34,725 nt of DNA from Nitrospirales bacterium (GTDB lineage: Bacteria; Nitrospirota; Nitrospiria; Nitrospirales; UBA8639). Below the pieces are notes generated by a model. That model saw only the letters and a list, made by a program, of their open reading frames with translations, ran no database searches and was not told where the DNA came from. The translations under genes and the position numbers were made by a program. Positions 1-9,173 of the stretch are shown one piece after another. How positions within the stretch are numbered: the stretch's first letter is position 1; the number at the start of each line of letters is the position of its first letter. The stretch is taken from positions 1-34,725 of the forward strand of contig BQIU01000041.1 in assembly GCA_021603905.1 (NCBI GenBank), given 5' to 3'.

Positions 1-140
1 TCTACTACCTGGTGATGGAGCCGCCGGTGCCGCAGGAAGCGTATATCTATCCGGTGTTGATGGGGATTGGCCTGGTGGGGATTGAAGGATGGGTGCTCGC
101 GCGCCGCCGCAATCGTCGCGAGGGCAAACTCGAGAGCTAA
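1..140 (+). CDS. C-terminal end of a membrane protein (partial)
   Basis: The open frame entering the window (first full codon at position 3) runs to a TAA at 138-140. It gives about 45 residues: a Pro/Glu-rich stretch, one hydrophobic segment (YPVLMGIGLVGIEGWVLA) and a basic Arg-rich tail. This is a single C-terminal membrane anchor with positive residues probably on the cytoplasmic side. Too little is present to name the family. A strong terminator follows 39 bases later, so this is the last gene of its transcript. Confidence 0.6.
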   Translation, partial: YYLVMEPPVPQEAYIYPVLMGIGLVGIEGWVLARRRNRREGKLES

Positions 141-178
141 GGAATCGACGCCTCACCACGAGGCGAAGTGAGCGGCAA

Positions 179-212
179 GGGGGTGGGACGACAAAACCCA
201 CCCCCTTTTTTT
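179..212 (+). terminator. Rho-independent terminator
   Basis: There is a perfect 9-bp stem, GGGGGTGGG (179-187) with CCCACCCCC (197-205), a 9-base loop and a run of seven T (206-212). It ends the transcript of the membrane-protein gene upstream and insulates mobA. Confidence 0.92.
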
Positions 213-242
213 ATGTCCAGGCACGGGGGATCGGGTTAGCGA

Positions 243-842
243 ATGATTGGATTTAGTGGTGTCGTATTGGCCGGGGGCCTCAGTCGACGAATGGGGCAGG
301 ATAAACGGGGAGTCACTGTAGGTGGACAAACTCTTTTCAACCGCGTCTTAAGTGTCTATGAATCCGTATTTACAGAAATTATCATTGTTGTTGCAGAGCA
401 CTCCCCCATGACGGAAGGCCTGAGTCATAAAGTTGTCACTGACATTATCCCTCAAAAAGGTCCTCTTGGCGGGTTGTATACCGGTCTCTCATACTCCGGA
501 GAACCATGTGTTTTTATGGTTGCCTGTGATATGCCATTTTTATCTATTCCCCTGGTTCGTCGTTTGTGTGATATGTCGCTGAATTCCGATGTGTTGATGG
601 TACAGTTACAGACTGGTGTGCAACCAATGCAAGGAGTCTATTCAAAAAAGTGCCTACCTGTTTTAAAAAGTATGATTGAGGCAAATCACTTGGAGATGCG
701 GGACATTGTGTCACGCGCAGAATTGGTACATAGGATAATCGATCAAAAAGAGGTTAAAGATTTAGATCCAAGCTTTATATCGTTTATGAATGTCAATACA
801 CCTGCTGATCTTGAAATGGCCAATAAATTTAGCGGCTCTTAA
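243..842 (+). CDS. mobA: Molybdenum cofactor guanylyltransferase MobA
   Basis: MobA transfers GMP from GTP to Mo-molybdopterin in the cytoplasm to make the bis-guanine dinucleotide cofactor of DMSO-reductase-family enzymes. The 199-residue length is normal for the family. The N-terminal nucleotide-binding signature LAGGLSRRMGQDK is at residues 9-21, and ACDMPFL (94-100) carries the Asp that binds Mg2+. A GPLGG segment near residues 73-77 is also typical. The ATG start has a G-rich stretch upstream. The gene stands alone after a terminator. The window's right end holds probable accessory genes of a molybdoenzyme, which fits a need for this cofactor. A related NTP transferase (for example MobA-like CTP transferase) is less likely given the signature. 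Confidence 0.93.
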   Translation: MIGFSGVVLAGGLSRRMGQDKRGVTVGGQTLFNRVLSVYESVFTEIIIVVAEHSPMTEGLSHKVVTDIIPQKGPLGGLYTGLSYSGEPCVFMVACDMPFLSIPLVRRLCDMSLNSDVLMVQLQTGVQPMQGVYSKKCLPVLKSMIEANHLEMRDIVSRAELVHRIIDQKEVKDLDPSFISFMNVNTPADLEMANKFSGS

Positions 843-961
843 GTATTGGTTCCGTCTTTATAGGTTCAGGGTTACTTCTATAAAAGATTTGTTGTTGGCC
901 TTTTTCTCTTGATGAGTTCATGACCTTTATTCACTAAATAAACGTCATATTCAAGGATTGA

Positions 962-1972
962 TTGTATACACTTGTCGTTCACCCGGGAGCATTGGGCGAT
1001 GTGCTTTTGAGCCTTAGGGCGATGAGAAGCCTTAAGCAATCTTTTTCCCAGAATGCCCTTTTGTGGATTGGAAAAACAGAGATTGGCGATCTGCTGTTGA
1101 ATGCTGGTGAAGTTAATCGCACGATGGCTCTTGAAGGTTATGTCTTCTCAGATTTATATCGCGGTCACGATCAATGGAGCGATGTTACCCATGACATTCT
1201 CAGGGACTGTTCGCATATCGTCTGTTGGTTAGGTAACCCGGACGGAGATATAGCCAAAAATCTTCGTGACTATGGGATTCAGTCAGTCATTATCCAGTCT
1301 CCACATGATGTCAGCTTAACGAACAGACATTTTTCAGATCGTTATCTCGAAATCCTTCTTGATTGGGAGATTCAGGCCGTTGATTGTTCTCATATGCGCG
1401 AAATGTTCTCAAGGAGTAAAGCCGAATTTCGACAAGAAAGCGTTAGCCTGTTAGCTTTAAACCGCCGGCGAATCATGATTCAGCCTGGTAGCGGGAGTCC
1501 TCATAAATGCACTGACTCCTCCGTGTTGGCTTCTGTTGTCCTGCAATTGGTTGAAAAAGGTCACGAGTGTACCATTGTGGAAGGGCCTGCTGATGAAAAG
1601 GCGGTCAGTTATTTATGTGCAGCACTTCCGTCCAATACCTATCAGGTAATACGGAATATGTCGTTGAGTTCGGTCGCAAGATGTGTCTCCTCATTCGATC
1701 TGTTTATCGGTCATGACTCTGGCTTGGCGCATCTGGCCGTAGCCTGTGATGTGCCGTCGATTGTCCTTTTTGGACCTACTGACCCAGATCAGTGGGCTCC
1801 TCAAGGAAGGCATGTTGCCGTCATCCAAGGGGAGCCATGTGAATGTCATGATTGGTCGAGTGTTCAACGCTGCGCCCATAAGCGCTGTCTTAATATTTCG
1901 GCTGGGAGCGTGGTTGTGCAAGCCGAACGATGGCTGAGTCTATCAGATGACGTAAAATTACGTAGATGCTAA
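962..1972 (+). CDS. Glycosyltransferase family 9 (heptosyltransferase-like)
   Basis: This is a 336-residue protein of the ADP-heptose:LPS heptosyltransferase family (GT9), expected to act on lipopolysaccharide core at the inner face of the cytoplasmic membrane. Seen: the N-terminal HPGALGDVLLSLRA block (residues 7-20), a central IQPGSGSPHK phosphate/donor-binding loop, and the C-terminal signature GHDSGLAHLA followed by VLFGPTDPDQW. The start is TTG at 962 with AAGGA four bases upstream. A second TTG at 958 is out of frame. The donor and acceptor sugars cannot be read from the sequence, so no symbol is given. About 120 bases separate it from mobA and about 110 from argS. Confidence 0.85.
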   Translation: MYTLVVHPGALGDVLLSLRAMRSLKQSFSQNALLWIGKTEIGDLLLNAGEVNRTMALEGYVFSDLYRGHDQWSDVTHDILRDCSHIVCWLGNPDGDIAKNLRDYGIQSVIIQSPHDVSLTNRHFSDRYLEILLDWEIQAVDCSHMREMFSRSKAEFRQESVSLLALNRRRIMIQPGSGSPHKCTDSSVLASVVLQLVEKGHECTIVEGPADEKAVSYLCAALPSNTYQVIRNMSLSSVARCVSSFDLFIGHDSGLAHLAVACDVPSIVLFGPTDPDQWAPQGRHVAVIQGEPCECHDWSSVQRCAHKRCLNISAGSVVVQAERWLSLSDDVKLRRC

Positions 1973-2080
1973 ACTAATAATCTTTCTTGATATCAACAAC
2001 TTGCATCACTATGATGGCTGTGGTACATTCGGCGGAAATTGCCTTAATTCCCCTTATTTTTTAAGAAGATAGAGATTTTT

Positions 2081-3862
2081 TTGAAATCCGATCTCATTCA
2101 TGATCAGGTGGTGGTGGCTGTGTCTGCCGCTTTAAGCCGTGCCAAGAGTCGTGGAGACCTGGATCTTGCGACTATTCCTCATATTACAGTTGAACTGCCA
2201 AAACGAGAAGAATGGGGTGACCTTTCCTCAAATGTGGCCATGTTGGTTGCGCCAAAAGCTCGTCGTCCGCCATTAGAAGTTGCCCAATTGTTGGCGTCGA
2301 ACCTCAAAGAAGACAGTCACGACTTATTTGACCTCGTCGATGTTGCTCCACCAGGTTTTTTAAACTTTAGGATTAAACCAGACCGTTGGATTGATATCCT
2401 CAAAATTATTGAAAACCTTGGTTCAGCGTATGGTTCAAGTCAGACGGGAAAGGGGCAACGTGTCCTCGTTGAGTACGTGAGTGCGAATCCCACAGGCCCT
2501 CTGCATGTGGGACATGGACGCGGCGCGGCGCTTGGTCATGCCGCGGCAAATATCTTGCGAACTGTTGGGTATCGTGTTCAACGAGAGTATTACATCAATG
2601 ACGCTGGTCGCCAATTGAAATTGCTTGGAGCCTCTGTCTTTGCTCGTTATCAAGAACTTCATGGTCGTGCCTGTACCTTTCCTGATGATGGATATCATGG
2701 AGCCTATATTCACGCTGTGGCAGAAACGATGAGGCAAGAACTTGGCTCAACCCTTCTTGACTTGGGTGCAGAAATCGCGGAACAGCAATCGTCGGCGTTT
2801 GCGTGTCAACAACTGTTGGAGCGAATCAAACAAGATCTTGGTGTTTTTGGCATTGAATTCGATGAATGGTACAGTGAGGCGAGTTTAATCGGTGCCGGAC
2901 ATCTCACGCAGGCGTTAGACGATCTCAAAGAAAAAGGATTGGTCTTTCAAAATGAGGGTGCGTGGTGGTTCAGGTCTTCTCAGTTTCAAGATGAAAAAGA
3001 CCGTGTTGTGGCCAAGCAAGATGGGACCTATACCTATCTTGCCTCAGATATTGCCTATCATCGCGATAAACTCAACCGTGGTTTTGATACATTGATTAAT
3101 ATTTGGGGAGCGGATCATCACGGGTATATTCCCCGTATGCAAGCGGCTGTTCAGGCATTTGGATATCGAAAAGAACAATTCCGTGTCGTTCTGGTCCAAA
3201 TGGTCAATCTCCTTCGTGCAGGAACGAAAGTCGAGATGTCCAAGCGTGCTGGAGAGTTTGTGACATTGAGAGAGGTCATTGATGAGGTTGGAGCAGATGC
3301 TGCTAAGTTTTTCTTTCTGATGCGACGCTCAGATAGCCATTTGGATTTTGATCTCGATCTAGCCAAGCGACAGTCTGCGGATAATCCTGTGTACTATGTG
3401 CAATACGCGCACGCGCGGATCGCGAGTCTCTTCCGAGTAGCCGAGTCCCGAGACATTCCTGTGCCGTCTATTCATGATGTCGATCATGCGCTTGTGACCA
3501 CTCAGGATGAATTACGATTAATGAAACACTTATCCTGTTATCCAGGTATCATTGAAAGTAGCGCGGCCAGTCTTGAACCACATCGTGTGACGTTTTATTT
3601 GCAAGAGTTAGCGGCGCAGTTGCATACGTACTACAATAAGCATCGTATTCTTCCATCAAACGAGACCGTCTCGACATCGGAAGAAGCGGAAATGCCATCT
3701 CCTGAAGATGGTCAATCAACTGCTGATGAATCTGTTCAGCAGCATCGCGAACAAGTGACTCCCGAGTTAACGGCTGCACGACTGGCGTTGATGCGCCAAG
3801 TCCAGACCGTTATTCATAATGGTCTTACGGTTCTTGGTGTTTCTGCTCCTGAACAAATGTAG
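2081..3862 (+). CDS. argS: Arginyl-tRNA synthetase
   Basis: ArgS charges tRNA-Arg with arginine using ATP, as a class I synthetase. The 593-residue protein has the N-terminal tRNA D-loop-binding domain, a HIGH-type motif HVGH at residues 142-145 after SANPTGP, a KMSKS-type motif EMSKR at 385-389, and the C-terminal anticodon-binding DALR domain ending in GVSAPEQM. The start is TTG at 2081 with only a weak purine-rich leader (AAGAAG). The next in-frame Met is at residue 53, inside the conserved N-terminal domain, so TTG is preferred. One oddity: an acidic Ser/Glu-rich stretch at about residues 526-555 sits between the conserved YNKHR and TPELTAARL blocks of the anticodon-binding domain, where many family members are shorter. 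Confidence 0.97.
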   Translation: MKSDLIHDQVVVAVSAALSRAKSRGDLDLATIPHITVELPKREEWGDLSSNVAMLVAPKARRPPLEVAQLLASNLKEDSHDLFDLVDVAPPGFLNFRIKPDRWIDILKIIENLGSAYGSSQTGKGQRVLVEYVSANPTGPLHVGHGRGAALGHAAANILRTVGYRVQREYYINDAGRQLKLLGASVFARYQELHGRACTFPDDGYHGAYIHAVAETMRQELGSTLLDLGAEIAEQQSSAFACQQLLERIKQDLGVFGIEFDEWYSEASLIGAGHLTQALDDLKEKGLVFQNEGAWWFRSSQFQDEKDRVVAKQDGTYTYLASDIAYHRDKLNRGFDTLINIWGADHHGYIPRMQAAVQAFGYRKEQFRVVLVQMVNLLRAGTKVEMSKRAGEFVTLREVIDEVGADAAKFFFLMRRSDSHLDFDLDLAKRQSADNPVYYVQYAHARIASLFRVAESRDIPVPSIHDVDHALVTTQDELRLMKHLSCYPGIIESSAASLEPHRVTFYLQELAAQLHTYYNKHRILPSNETVSTSEEAEMPSPEDGQSTADESVQQHREQVTPELTAARLALMRQVQTVIHNGLTVLGVSAPEQM

Positions 3863-3936
3863 TCTGTTAAGAGTACGAAAACTGCTGACCCCATAATAGA
3901 TACGTGGGGAACAGTCCTTGTGATGAGAGAGTGTGA

Positions 3937-5073
3937 ATGTTTGCTGTTCAACAAAATGATTCTTCTACGCCTGCCAGAACTGGCCTCCTTTCAACGGCTC
4001 ATGGTCACATTGAGACTCCAGTCTTTATGCCGGTGGGTTCGTTGGGGACCGTGAAGGGGATCGATCCAGATGAATTGCAAGCATGTGGCTATGGTCTCAT
4101 TTTAGGAAATGCGTATCATCTGTACCTGCGGCCCGGTCATTCGTTAATTGCCGGGCAAGGCGGCTTGCATAAATTTATGCAGTGGCCGGGCGCGATTTTG
4201 ACGGACAGTGGTGGATTTCAAATGGTGAGTCTGGCTGATCTTTGTCGAATCACAGAGGATGGTGTGGGCTTCAAGTCACATCTTGATGGCTCTTGGCATC
4301 AATTGACCCCGGAATTTTGTATGGAGATTCAAGTGGCTTTGGGGTCGGACATCATGATGATGTTAGATCACTGTCCTCCCTATCCCTCCACGGAATTCCA
4401 AGCTCAAGAAGCCGTAGAACGAACGACGCGATGGGCGAAACGTTGTTTGGCCGTCCCGAGACAAGAGCATCAATTTTTATTTGGTATCATCCAGGGCGGC
4501 GTGTATCCTCATTTGCGCCAAGAAGCGGCGGCACAGTTATTGGAACTCGGATTTGACGGATATGCCCTCGGCGGGCTCTCTTTAGGTGAAGAAAAAGAGA
4601 CGATGTTTCGAGTGATTCAGGATGTCACCGCACAACTCCCGCTTGATCGACCTCGGTATCTCATGGGAGTTGGGCTGCCCGAGGATATTGTCGAGGGAGT
4701 GTGTCGCGGTGTGGATATGTTTGATTGTGTCATTCCCACCCGGCATGGTCGTACCGGTTGGCTCTTTACTTCGTCAGGGCGAGTGTTAATTAAAAAAGCC
4801 CAATATGCACGAGATGAGGCACCGATTGATTCGGCATGTGAGTGTCCGGTGTGTCGGCGATATTCACGAGCGTATTTACGGCACTTATTTGTGTCGAATG
4901 AAATGTTAGGCATACGGCTCAATACGCTCCATAATCTCTGGTATTATGGGACGCTGATGGCCAAGATTCGCCGTGCCATTCGAAATGGACAGTTACAGGA
5001 ATTCCGAACGCAGTTTTATCAGGCAAGGGAAGGCCACGAGCAAGGTCTCGAGCAAGATCCGATGTGTGCTTGA
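3937..5073 (+). CDS. tgt: Queuine tRNA-ribosyltransferase (TGT)
   Basis: TGT exchanges guanine 34 of GUN-anticodon tRNAs for the queuosine precursor preQ1. The 378 residues match bacterial TGT. DSGGFQ holds the general base Asp90, FDCVIPTRHGRTG holds the nucleophile Asp263, GGLSLGE binds substrate, and the structural zinc site is Cys301, Cys303, Cys306 and His332 with the family spacing (CxCx2Cx25H). The ATG has a GAGAG ribosome-binding sequence. The order tgt-yajC-secD-secF is a widespread bacterial arrangement. A 190-base gap containing a hairpin separates tgt from yajC, so yajC may have its own promoter. Confidence 0.97.
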   Translation: MFAVQQNDSSTPARTGLLSTAHGHIETPVFMPVGSLGTVKGIDPDELQACGYGLILGNAYHLYLRPGHSLIAGQGGLHKFMQWPGAILTDSGGFQMVSLADLCRITEDGVGFKSHLDGSWHQLTPEFCMEIQVALGSDIMMMLDHCPPYPSTEFQAQEAVERTTRWAKRCLAVPRQEHQFLFGIIQGGVYPHLRQEAAAQLLELGFDGYALGGLSLGEEKETMFRVIQDVTAQLPLDRPRYLMGVGLPEDIVEGVCRGVDMFDCVIPTRHGRTGWLFTSSGRVLIKKAQYARDEAPIDSACECPVCRRYSRAYLRHLFVSNEMLGIRLNTLHNLWYYGTLMAKIRRAIRNGQLQEFRTQFYQAREGHEQGLEQDPMCA

Positions 5074-5111
5074 GCCATCAATGAATATGAAAATTGTCAA
5101 GTAATAATATG

Positions 5112-5143
5112 GTTGAGACTTTCATTTCTTGTCAGGTCTCAAT
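5112..5143 (+). other. Stem-loop between tgt and yajC
   Basis: GTTGAGAC (5112-5119) can pair with GTCTCAAT (5136-5143) over eight base pairs including one G-T, with a 16-base loop. No T-run follows, so it is not a standard terminator. It could slow transcription or protect an mRNA end. No other signal is clear in the 190-base gap. Confidence 0.35.
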
Positions 5144-5264
5144 ACTTGATACGTTTCACTTTACTTATTACATCGAACGCCACCCTAGAACATGCAGGCT
5201 TCAACACATTTCTAGTGTGCCATTACGGCGTAAATCATAGAGTCACAAGGAGAAAGGGGTAGAC

Positions 5265-5582
5265 ATGAATGCTGTCGCATGGGCGCAGGCTGGCGCGGGA
5301 AACGATCCAACTGGTGGGCTCCTGTCCTTTGTGCCATTTCTGCTGATTTTTGTGGTATTTTATTTCCTTTTGATTTTACCGCAGCAACGTCGAGCCAAAA
5401 AACAGCGAGAATTGCTGGCTGCCTTGAAGAAAGGCGATAAAGTGATCACCACCGCTGGTATCTGGGGCACGATTACGAATCTTGATAAAGAGACCGTCAC
5501 CGTGCAAATTGCCGATAATACAAAAATTCGATTACAACGCGATTACGTCGGAAGACTCCGAGAAACTGAGGAAAGTTCATGA
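5265..5582 (+). CDS. yajC: Preprotein translocase subunit YajC
   Basis: YajC is a small inner-membrane protein that associates with SecDF and SecYEG. The 105 residues have one membrane segment near residues 20-42 (FVPFLLIFVVFYFLLILP), then the diagnostic QQRRAKKQRELLAALKKGD and a C-terminal small beta domain with the GD-V-TTAGIWGTI pattern. The ATG at 5265 follows a strong AAGGAGAAAGGGG leader. It is followed after 19 bases by secD and forms one operon with secD and secF. Confidence 0.96.
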   Translation: MNAVAWAQAGAGNDPTGGLLSFVPFLLIFVVFYFLLILPQQRRAKKQRELLAALKKGDKVITTAGIWGTITNLDKETVTVQIADNTKIRLQRDYVGRLRETEESS

Positions 5583-5601
5583 GTCGGAAAAGGCCAGTTC
5601 G

Positions 5602-7239
5602 ATGAAGAAAATTCGTGGTAGGTTAATCCTCCTGATCGCCCTGTCGGTGATCTCGCTGATTATTTCATTACCCTCCTTCCCTTCACTCTATACCCCGCTT
5701 CCCGATTGGATGAAGCAGGTGTTGAGTGATCGCGGACTTGCCCTGGGTCTCGATCTGCAGGGGGGCGTGCATCTAGTGCTTGAGGTCGAAGAAGATCGTG
5801 CTGTGGAAATCGCGGTCGATCGGTCCAGAAAGGCGCTAGAAGATCTCAAAACCGAGGCCGAACTTCCCATCGACACGGTGGTTCGAGAAGGGACGGATAC
5901 GCTGGTCCTCACCTTGGCAGATGGCGATGAGGCGAAGACCAAGGTCACTCAGGAAATGGAAGATGGATTTCCTGGTTTTGTGTTGAAGGAGTCATCAGAT
6001 ACAACCGTTTCCTATGAACTTGATTCCGAGGAAGTGAATCGCATCAAAGATTCGGCTATTAATCAAGCCCTGGAAACCATTCGAAATCGTATTGATGAGT
6101 TTGGTGTGGCTGAACCGCTGATCCAACGTCTGGGCCGTAACCAAATCGCTGTGCAACTACCCGGAGTCAAAGATCCTGAACGTGCCAAAGATTTGATCAA
6201 AAAAACCGCCTTACTCGAATTTAAACTGCTTGATGAATCAAAGGTAGCGTTAGAGCTCCCTCCTCAAGTGGAAAAAGGGAAAGAGGGGGAGGTACAAAAA
6301 GAGTTTGAAGGACGGTTGCCGGAAGGATCGGAAATTCTGTTTGAAAATGTCATAGCAGAAAATGGCGAAACGAGTTTTAGTCTTCCGTATCTCATCAAGA
6401 AAGATACCGCGTTAACGGGTGATGTGCTGCAAGATGCGCGCGTCACGATTGGAGAGTTCAATGAACCCATTGTGTCTCTGACCTTTGATAGCCGAGGGGG
6501 ACAGGAATTCGAACGTCTGACCGGTGCCAATGTCGGAAAACGTATGGCGGTAGTGCTGGATGGGACCGTGTATTCAGCGCCTCGTATCAACACAAAGATC
6601 AGTGGAGGACGGGCAATTATTGAAGGCACATTCACGACCAGTGAAGCGAATGATCTGGCTGTGGTGTTACGAGCTGGTGCCTTGCCGGCACCAATGAAGA
6701 CGCTTCAAGATCTGACGGTTGGCCCATCGTTAGGGAAAGATTCGATTGAAAAGGGTGTGCGAACTCTTGTGATTGCTGGATGCTTAGTCGTGATCTTTAT
6801 GATTGTGTACTATCGTCTTTCAGGTGTCGTGGCCAATTTCGCCCTTGTTCTGAATCTCATCGGTTTACTTGGCGCGTTATCCGGACTCAACGCGACCCTG
6901 ACGCTTCCTGGAATTGCAGGAATCATTCTCACGATCGGAATGGGCGTAGACTCAAATATTCTCATTTTTGAACGAATCCGAGAAGAACTTCGACTGGGAC
7001 GTCCGGTGAGGTTGGCGGTTGATGGAGGCTATGATAAAGCCTTTCTGACCATTGTCGATTCCCATGTCACGACCCTCATCACGGGGCTGGCGCTGTTTCT
7101 TTTTGGAACAGGTCCGATTAAAGGATTTGCGGTCACGCTCTGTTTGGGCATTGCCATAAATTTATTTACGGCGTTGGTGGGCACCAAAGTGGTATTTGAT
7201 TTGTTCAACCGGAAGAAACTGGAACGGCTGAGTATTTGA
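5602..7239 (+). CDS. secD: Protein translocase subunit SecD
   Basis: SecD, with SecF, uses the proton motive force to pull exported proteins out of the SecYEG channel. The ATG at 5602 (MKKIRGR) is chosen over upstream in-frame codons because those lie inside yajC and the conserved N-terminus starts here; AAAAGG precedes it. The protein is 545 residues. It has an N-terminal membrane helix (8-23), the hallmark LGLDLQGGVHL (48-58), a large periplasmic P1 domain, and a C-terminal bundle of five membrane segments containing GMGVDSNILIFERIREE, the conserved proton-path region. All family landmarks are present and the gene looks intact. Confidence 0.97.
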   Translation: MKKIRGRLILLIALSVISLIISLPSFPSLYTPLPDWMKQVLSDRGLALGLDLQGGVHLVLEVEEDRAVEIAVDRSRKALEDLKTEAELPIDTVVREGTDTLVLTLADGDEAKTKVTQEMEDGFPGFVLKESSDTTVSYELDSEEVNRIKDSAINQALETIRNRIDEFGVAEPLIQRLGRNQIAVQLPGVKDPERAKDLIKKTALLEFKLLDESKVALELPPQVEKGKEGEVQKEFEGRLPEGSEILFENVIAENGETSFSLPYLIKKDTALTGDVLQDARVTIGEFNEPIVSLTFDSRGGQEFERLTGANVGKRMAVVLDGTVYSAPRINTKISGGRAIIEGTFTTSEANDLAVVLRAGALPAPMKTLQDLTVGPSLGKDSIEKGVRTLVIAGCLVVIFMIVYYRLSGVVANFALVLNLIGLLGALSGLNATLTLPGIAGIILTIGMGVDSNILIFERIREELRLGRPVRLAVDGGYDKAFLTIVDSHVTTLITGLALFLFGTGPIKGFAVTLCLGIAINLFTALVGTKVVFDLFNRKKLERLSI

Positions 7240-7281
7240 TAAACAAAATGACTTTACTTTTTCACCCAATGGATCGCGACT

Positions 7282-8202
7282 ATGTTAGAAATTGTTGGAA
7301 AAACGAATATTGACTTCATGGGGCGGCGGAAGATTGCGCTGGTCATCTCAGGGATTTTAGGGCTGCTGGGGCTTATCGCTGTCATTCAGATCGCCTTCGG
7401 TTCGGCGAATTTAGGAATTGATTTTGCCGGAGGAACCGCCGTTCAATTGAAATTTGACAAAGCGTTACCCATTGAATCGGCTCGAACTGTGTTAGCGAAA
7501 CACGGTCTTGGTGATGCCGAACTTCAGGAGTTTACTCAAGATAATAAATTACTGATTCGAGTCAAAACGGAAACCACGATTGAAGAAGCCATTAGTGATA
7601 AAATTATTCAAGTCTTTCGAGATGAATTTAAGGGCCATGCGTTTGAGATTGATTTAACTACTTCGATTGGACCCACGATAGGACAAAAACTACAGAAAGA
7701 TGCTTTGATTGCCGTGGTCCTGTCATTGATTGGCATTATTACCTACATTGCAGCACGATTTGAGTTTCGATTCGGTGTCGCCGCGGCTGTTGCGACATTT
7801 CATGATGTCTTGGCGGTCTTAGGGATCTTTTATGTGATGAATGTCGAAATTACACTCTTGGTCGTGACGGCACTTTTGACGTTGGCCGGATATTCCATTA
7901 CCGACACGGTCATTGTGTTTGACCGGATACGTGAAAATCTTCGTCAACGTCGTCGCCAATCGATTGAGACCATTATTAATGATGGCATTAATCAAGTGTT
8001 GAGTCGGACGTTGGTCACTACCTTAACGGTCGTACTCGTGCTAATGCCACTGACCTTGTTTGGCGGTGAAGTGCTCCACGACTTTTCGTTGGCGCTACTC
8101 TTAGGGGTCATGATTGGAACCTATTCTTCGATATTTGTCGCCAGTCCTTTGCTTCTCATCTGGCCAGGCGCCGAAGGCAAACTGTTGAGCCGGGGGAGAT
8201 AA
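7282..8202 (+). CDS. secF: Protein translocase subunit SecF
   Basis: SecF is the partner of SecD in the inner membrane. The 306-residue protein has an N-terminal membrane helix (about residues 17-36), the conserved GIDFAGGTAVQLKF after it, a short periplasmic domain, and five C-terminal membrane segments with TLAGYSITDTVIVFDRIREN, the SecF signature. It begins 42 bases after secD and is the last gene of the operon. The accessory region starts right after its stop codon, so this marks the left edge of the conserved core. Confidence 0.97.
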   Translation: MLEIVGKTNIDFMGRRKIALVISGILGLLGLIAVIQIAFGSANLGIDFAGGTAVQLKFDKALPIESARTVLAKHGLGDAELQEFTQDNKLLIRVKTETTIEEAISDKIIQVFRDEFKGHAFEIDLTTSIGPTIGQKLQKDALIAVVLSLIGIITYIAARFEFRFGVAAAVATFHDVLAVLGIFYVMNVEITLLVVTALLTLAGYSITDTVIVFDRIRENLRQRRRQSIETIINDGINQVLSRTLVTTLTVVLVLMPLTLFGGEVLHDFSLALLLGVMIGTYSSIFVASPLLLIWPGAEGKLLSRGR

Positions 8203-8312
8203 TGCCGGAAGAGAGTTTACTATCGAGTGACCCTCAAGATTTGCCGTTGACTCATATGCCTTTTATGGTGTCAGAATGCTTCTGATGTCTGGATGCTAGG
8301 AAAATTTCAGGA

Positions 8313-8334
8313 CTTAAAATCCAAGTCTGACCCC
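8313..8334 (-). repeat. GGGGTCAGACTTGGATTTTA repeat end
   Basis: On the minus strand this reads GGGGTCAGACTTGGATTTTA. The same GGGGTCAGACT core occurs at 18656 and 24231 and a related GGGTCAAATCTAG form occurs three more times in this window. From general knowledge, motifs of this kind are scattered in many genomes next to short mobile repeats. The 288 bases between secF and the DUF2283 gene hold nothing else recognisable. Confidence 0.45.
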
Positions 8335-8490
8335 TTTAGATATTGATCTGCATCTCCTCTTCTTCGTCGTAAGGTTCCAGATATTTTGAACAATGGCTGG
8401 GGGGCTTATTGATAGAAGCTGATGTTGGTTTGCGGAAATACTGGAGATGAAAGCGTGAGAGCTGGTTTCGGACAACCAAGTCAGGCAATA

Positions 8491-8691
8491 CTAACCCGTC
8501 ATTTGAAAATCCACTTTCCGGGCTTCAGTAACTCGGTTTGAAGCATCGAGGATTTCCAGCGATACAAGATTGCCATTGGCATCATAGTCCAAGATAACCC
8601 CAGGTTTATCCTCGTCACTTTCAGCAATCGGCGTGTTATATTTCAGAACCACGCTGAGTGTGTCGGTCTTTTCATCGTATGAAACTTTCAT
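8491..8691 (-). CDS. DUF2283 family small protein
   Basis: This 66-residue protein starts MKVSYDEKTDTLSVVL and contains GVILDYDANGNLVSLEILDAS, the pattern of the DUF2283 family. The family function is not established. Members often sit beside small toxin-like partners, and a second DUF2283 gene in this window (20488-20706) does have such a neighbour. A good GAGGAGAAG ribosome-binding site precedes the ATG. No intact partner is seen in the 137 bases upstream on the same strand, so this copy appears orphaned. Confidence 0.8.
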   Translation of the reverse strand: MKVSYDEKTDTLSVVLKYNTPIAESDEDKPGVILDYDANGNLVSLEILDASNRVTEARKVDFQMTG

Positions 8692-8828
8692 CGCTTCTCC
8701 TCTTTCCGAGATAATTCTTTCGTGTCATCGAATGAGTAGGGATCAACCAAGCGCTCAGTTTCATCTCCGCAAAAGTGATGCAACGAGATTTGCCTCCATT
8801 ACTTCTAACCTATAAATAGCCAAAATGT

Positions 8829-9173
8829 TTATACCGACACGTGAGCTGCAAGGTGTGTTCTTCGACGGGAACGCCGAGTAATGGGCACAAGGTCAAGTCG
8901 AACTTTTGGCTTGAGGCTTTCAAGCATCCTGACGAGCCGATCAAGCGTAAAGCGTTTTAACTCAGCATTTCGTACACGTGAGAAATCAGCAGCTTGGTAC
9001 CCGGTTTCTTTTGCAGCCTGTCTCACAGACCATTGTCGTTGGTCAAGAGTACCAATGATTTCGGCAGCAACTTTTGCTTTTAAGTGACGAACTTCTGCAT
9101 CGGGATAATTGAAATCTTTATAGACGTTTCCACTACCCCGTATGACTTCTACCTTGTCTTCTTTCTGTCTCAT
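8829..9173 (-). CDS. HTH-domain antitoxin of a RelE/HigB-type pair
   Basis: This 114-residue protein has a helix-turn-helix near residues 42-90 (WSVRQAAKETGYQAADFSRVRNAELKRFTLDRLVRMLESL), typical of Xre-like antitoxins encoded downstream of a Gp49/RelE-type toxin. Its ATG overlaps the toxin stop by four bases (ATGA), so the two are translationally coupled. The expected role is to bind and neutralise the toxin and repress the shared promoter; an inverted repeat just upstream of the toxin gene is the likely operator. The C-terminus is basic (RRSRRRTHLAAH). The gene looks intact. Confidence 0.85.
   Translation of the reverse strand: MRQKEDKVEVIRGSGNVYKDFNYPDAEVRHLKAKVAAEIIGTLDQRQWSVRQAAKETGYQAADFSRVRNAELKRFTLDRLVRMLESLKPKVRLDLVPITRRSRRRTHLAAHVSV

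Noticed and set aside
8202..8285. 27-codon frame overlapping the secF stop (TAATG)
   Set aside because: The overlap suggests coupling, but the frame is very short and shows no family features; it may be the stub of a lost gene.
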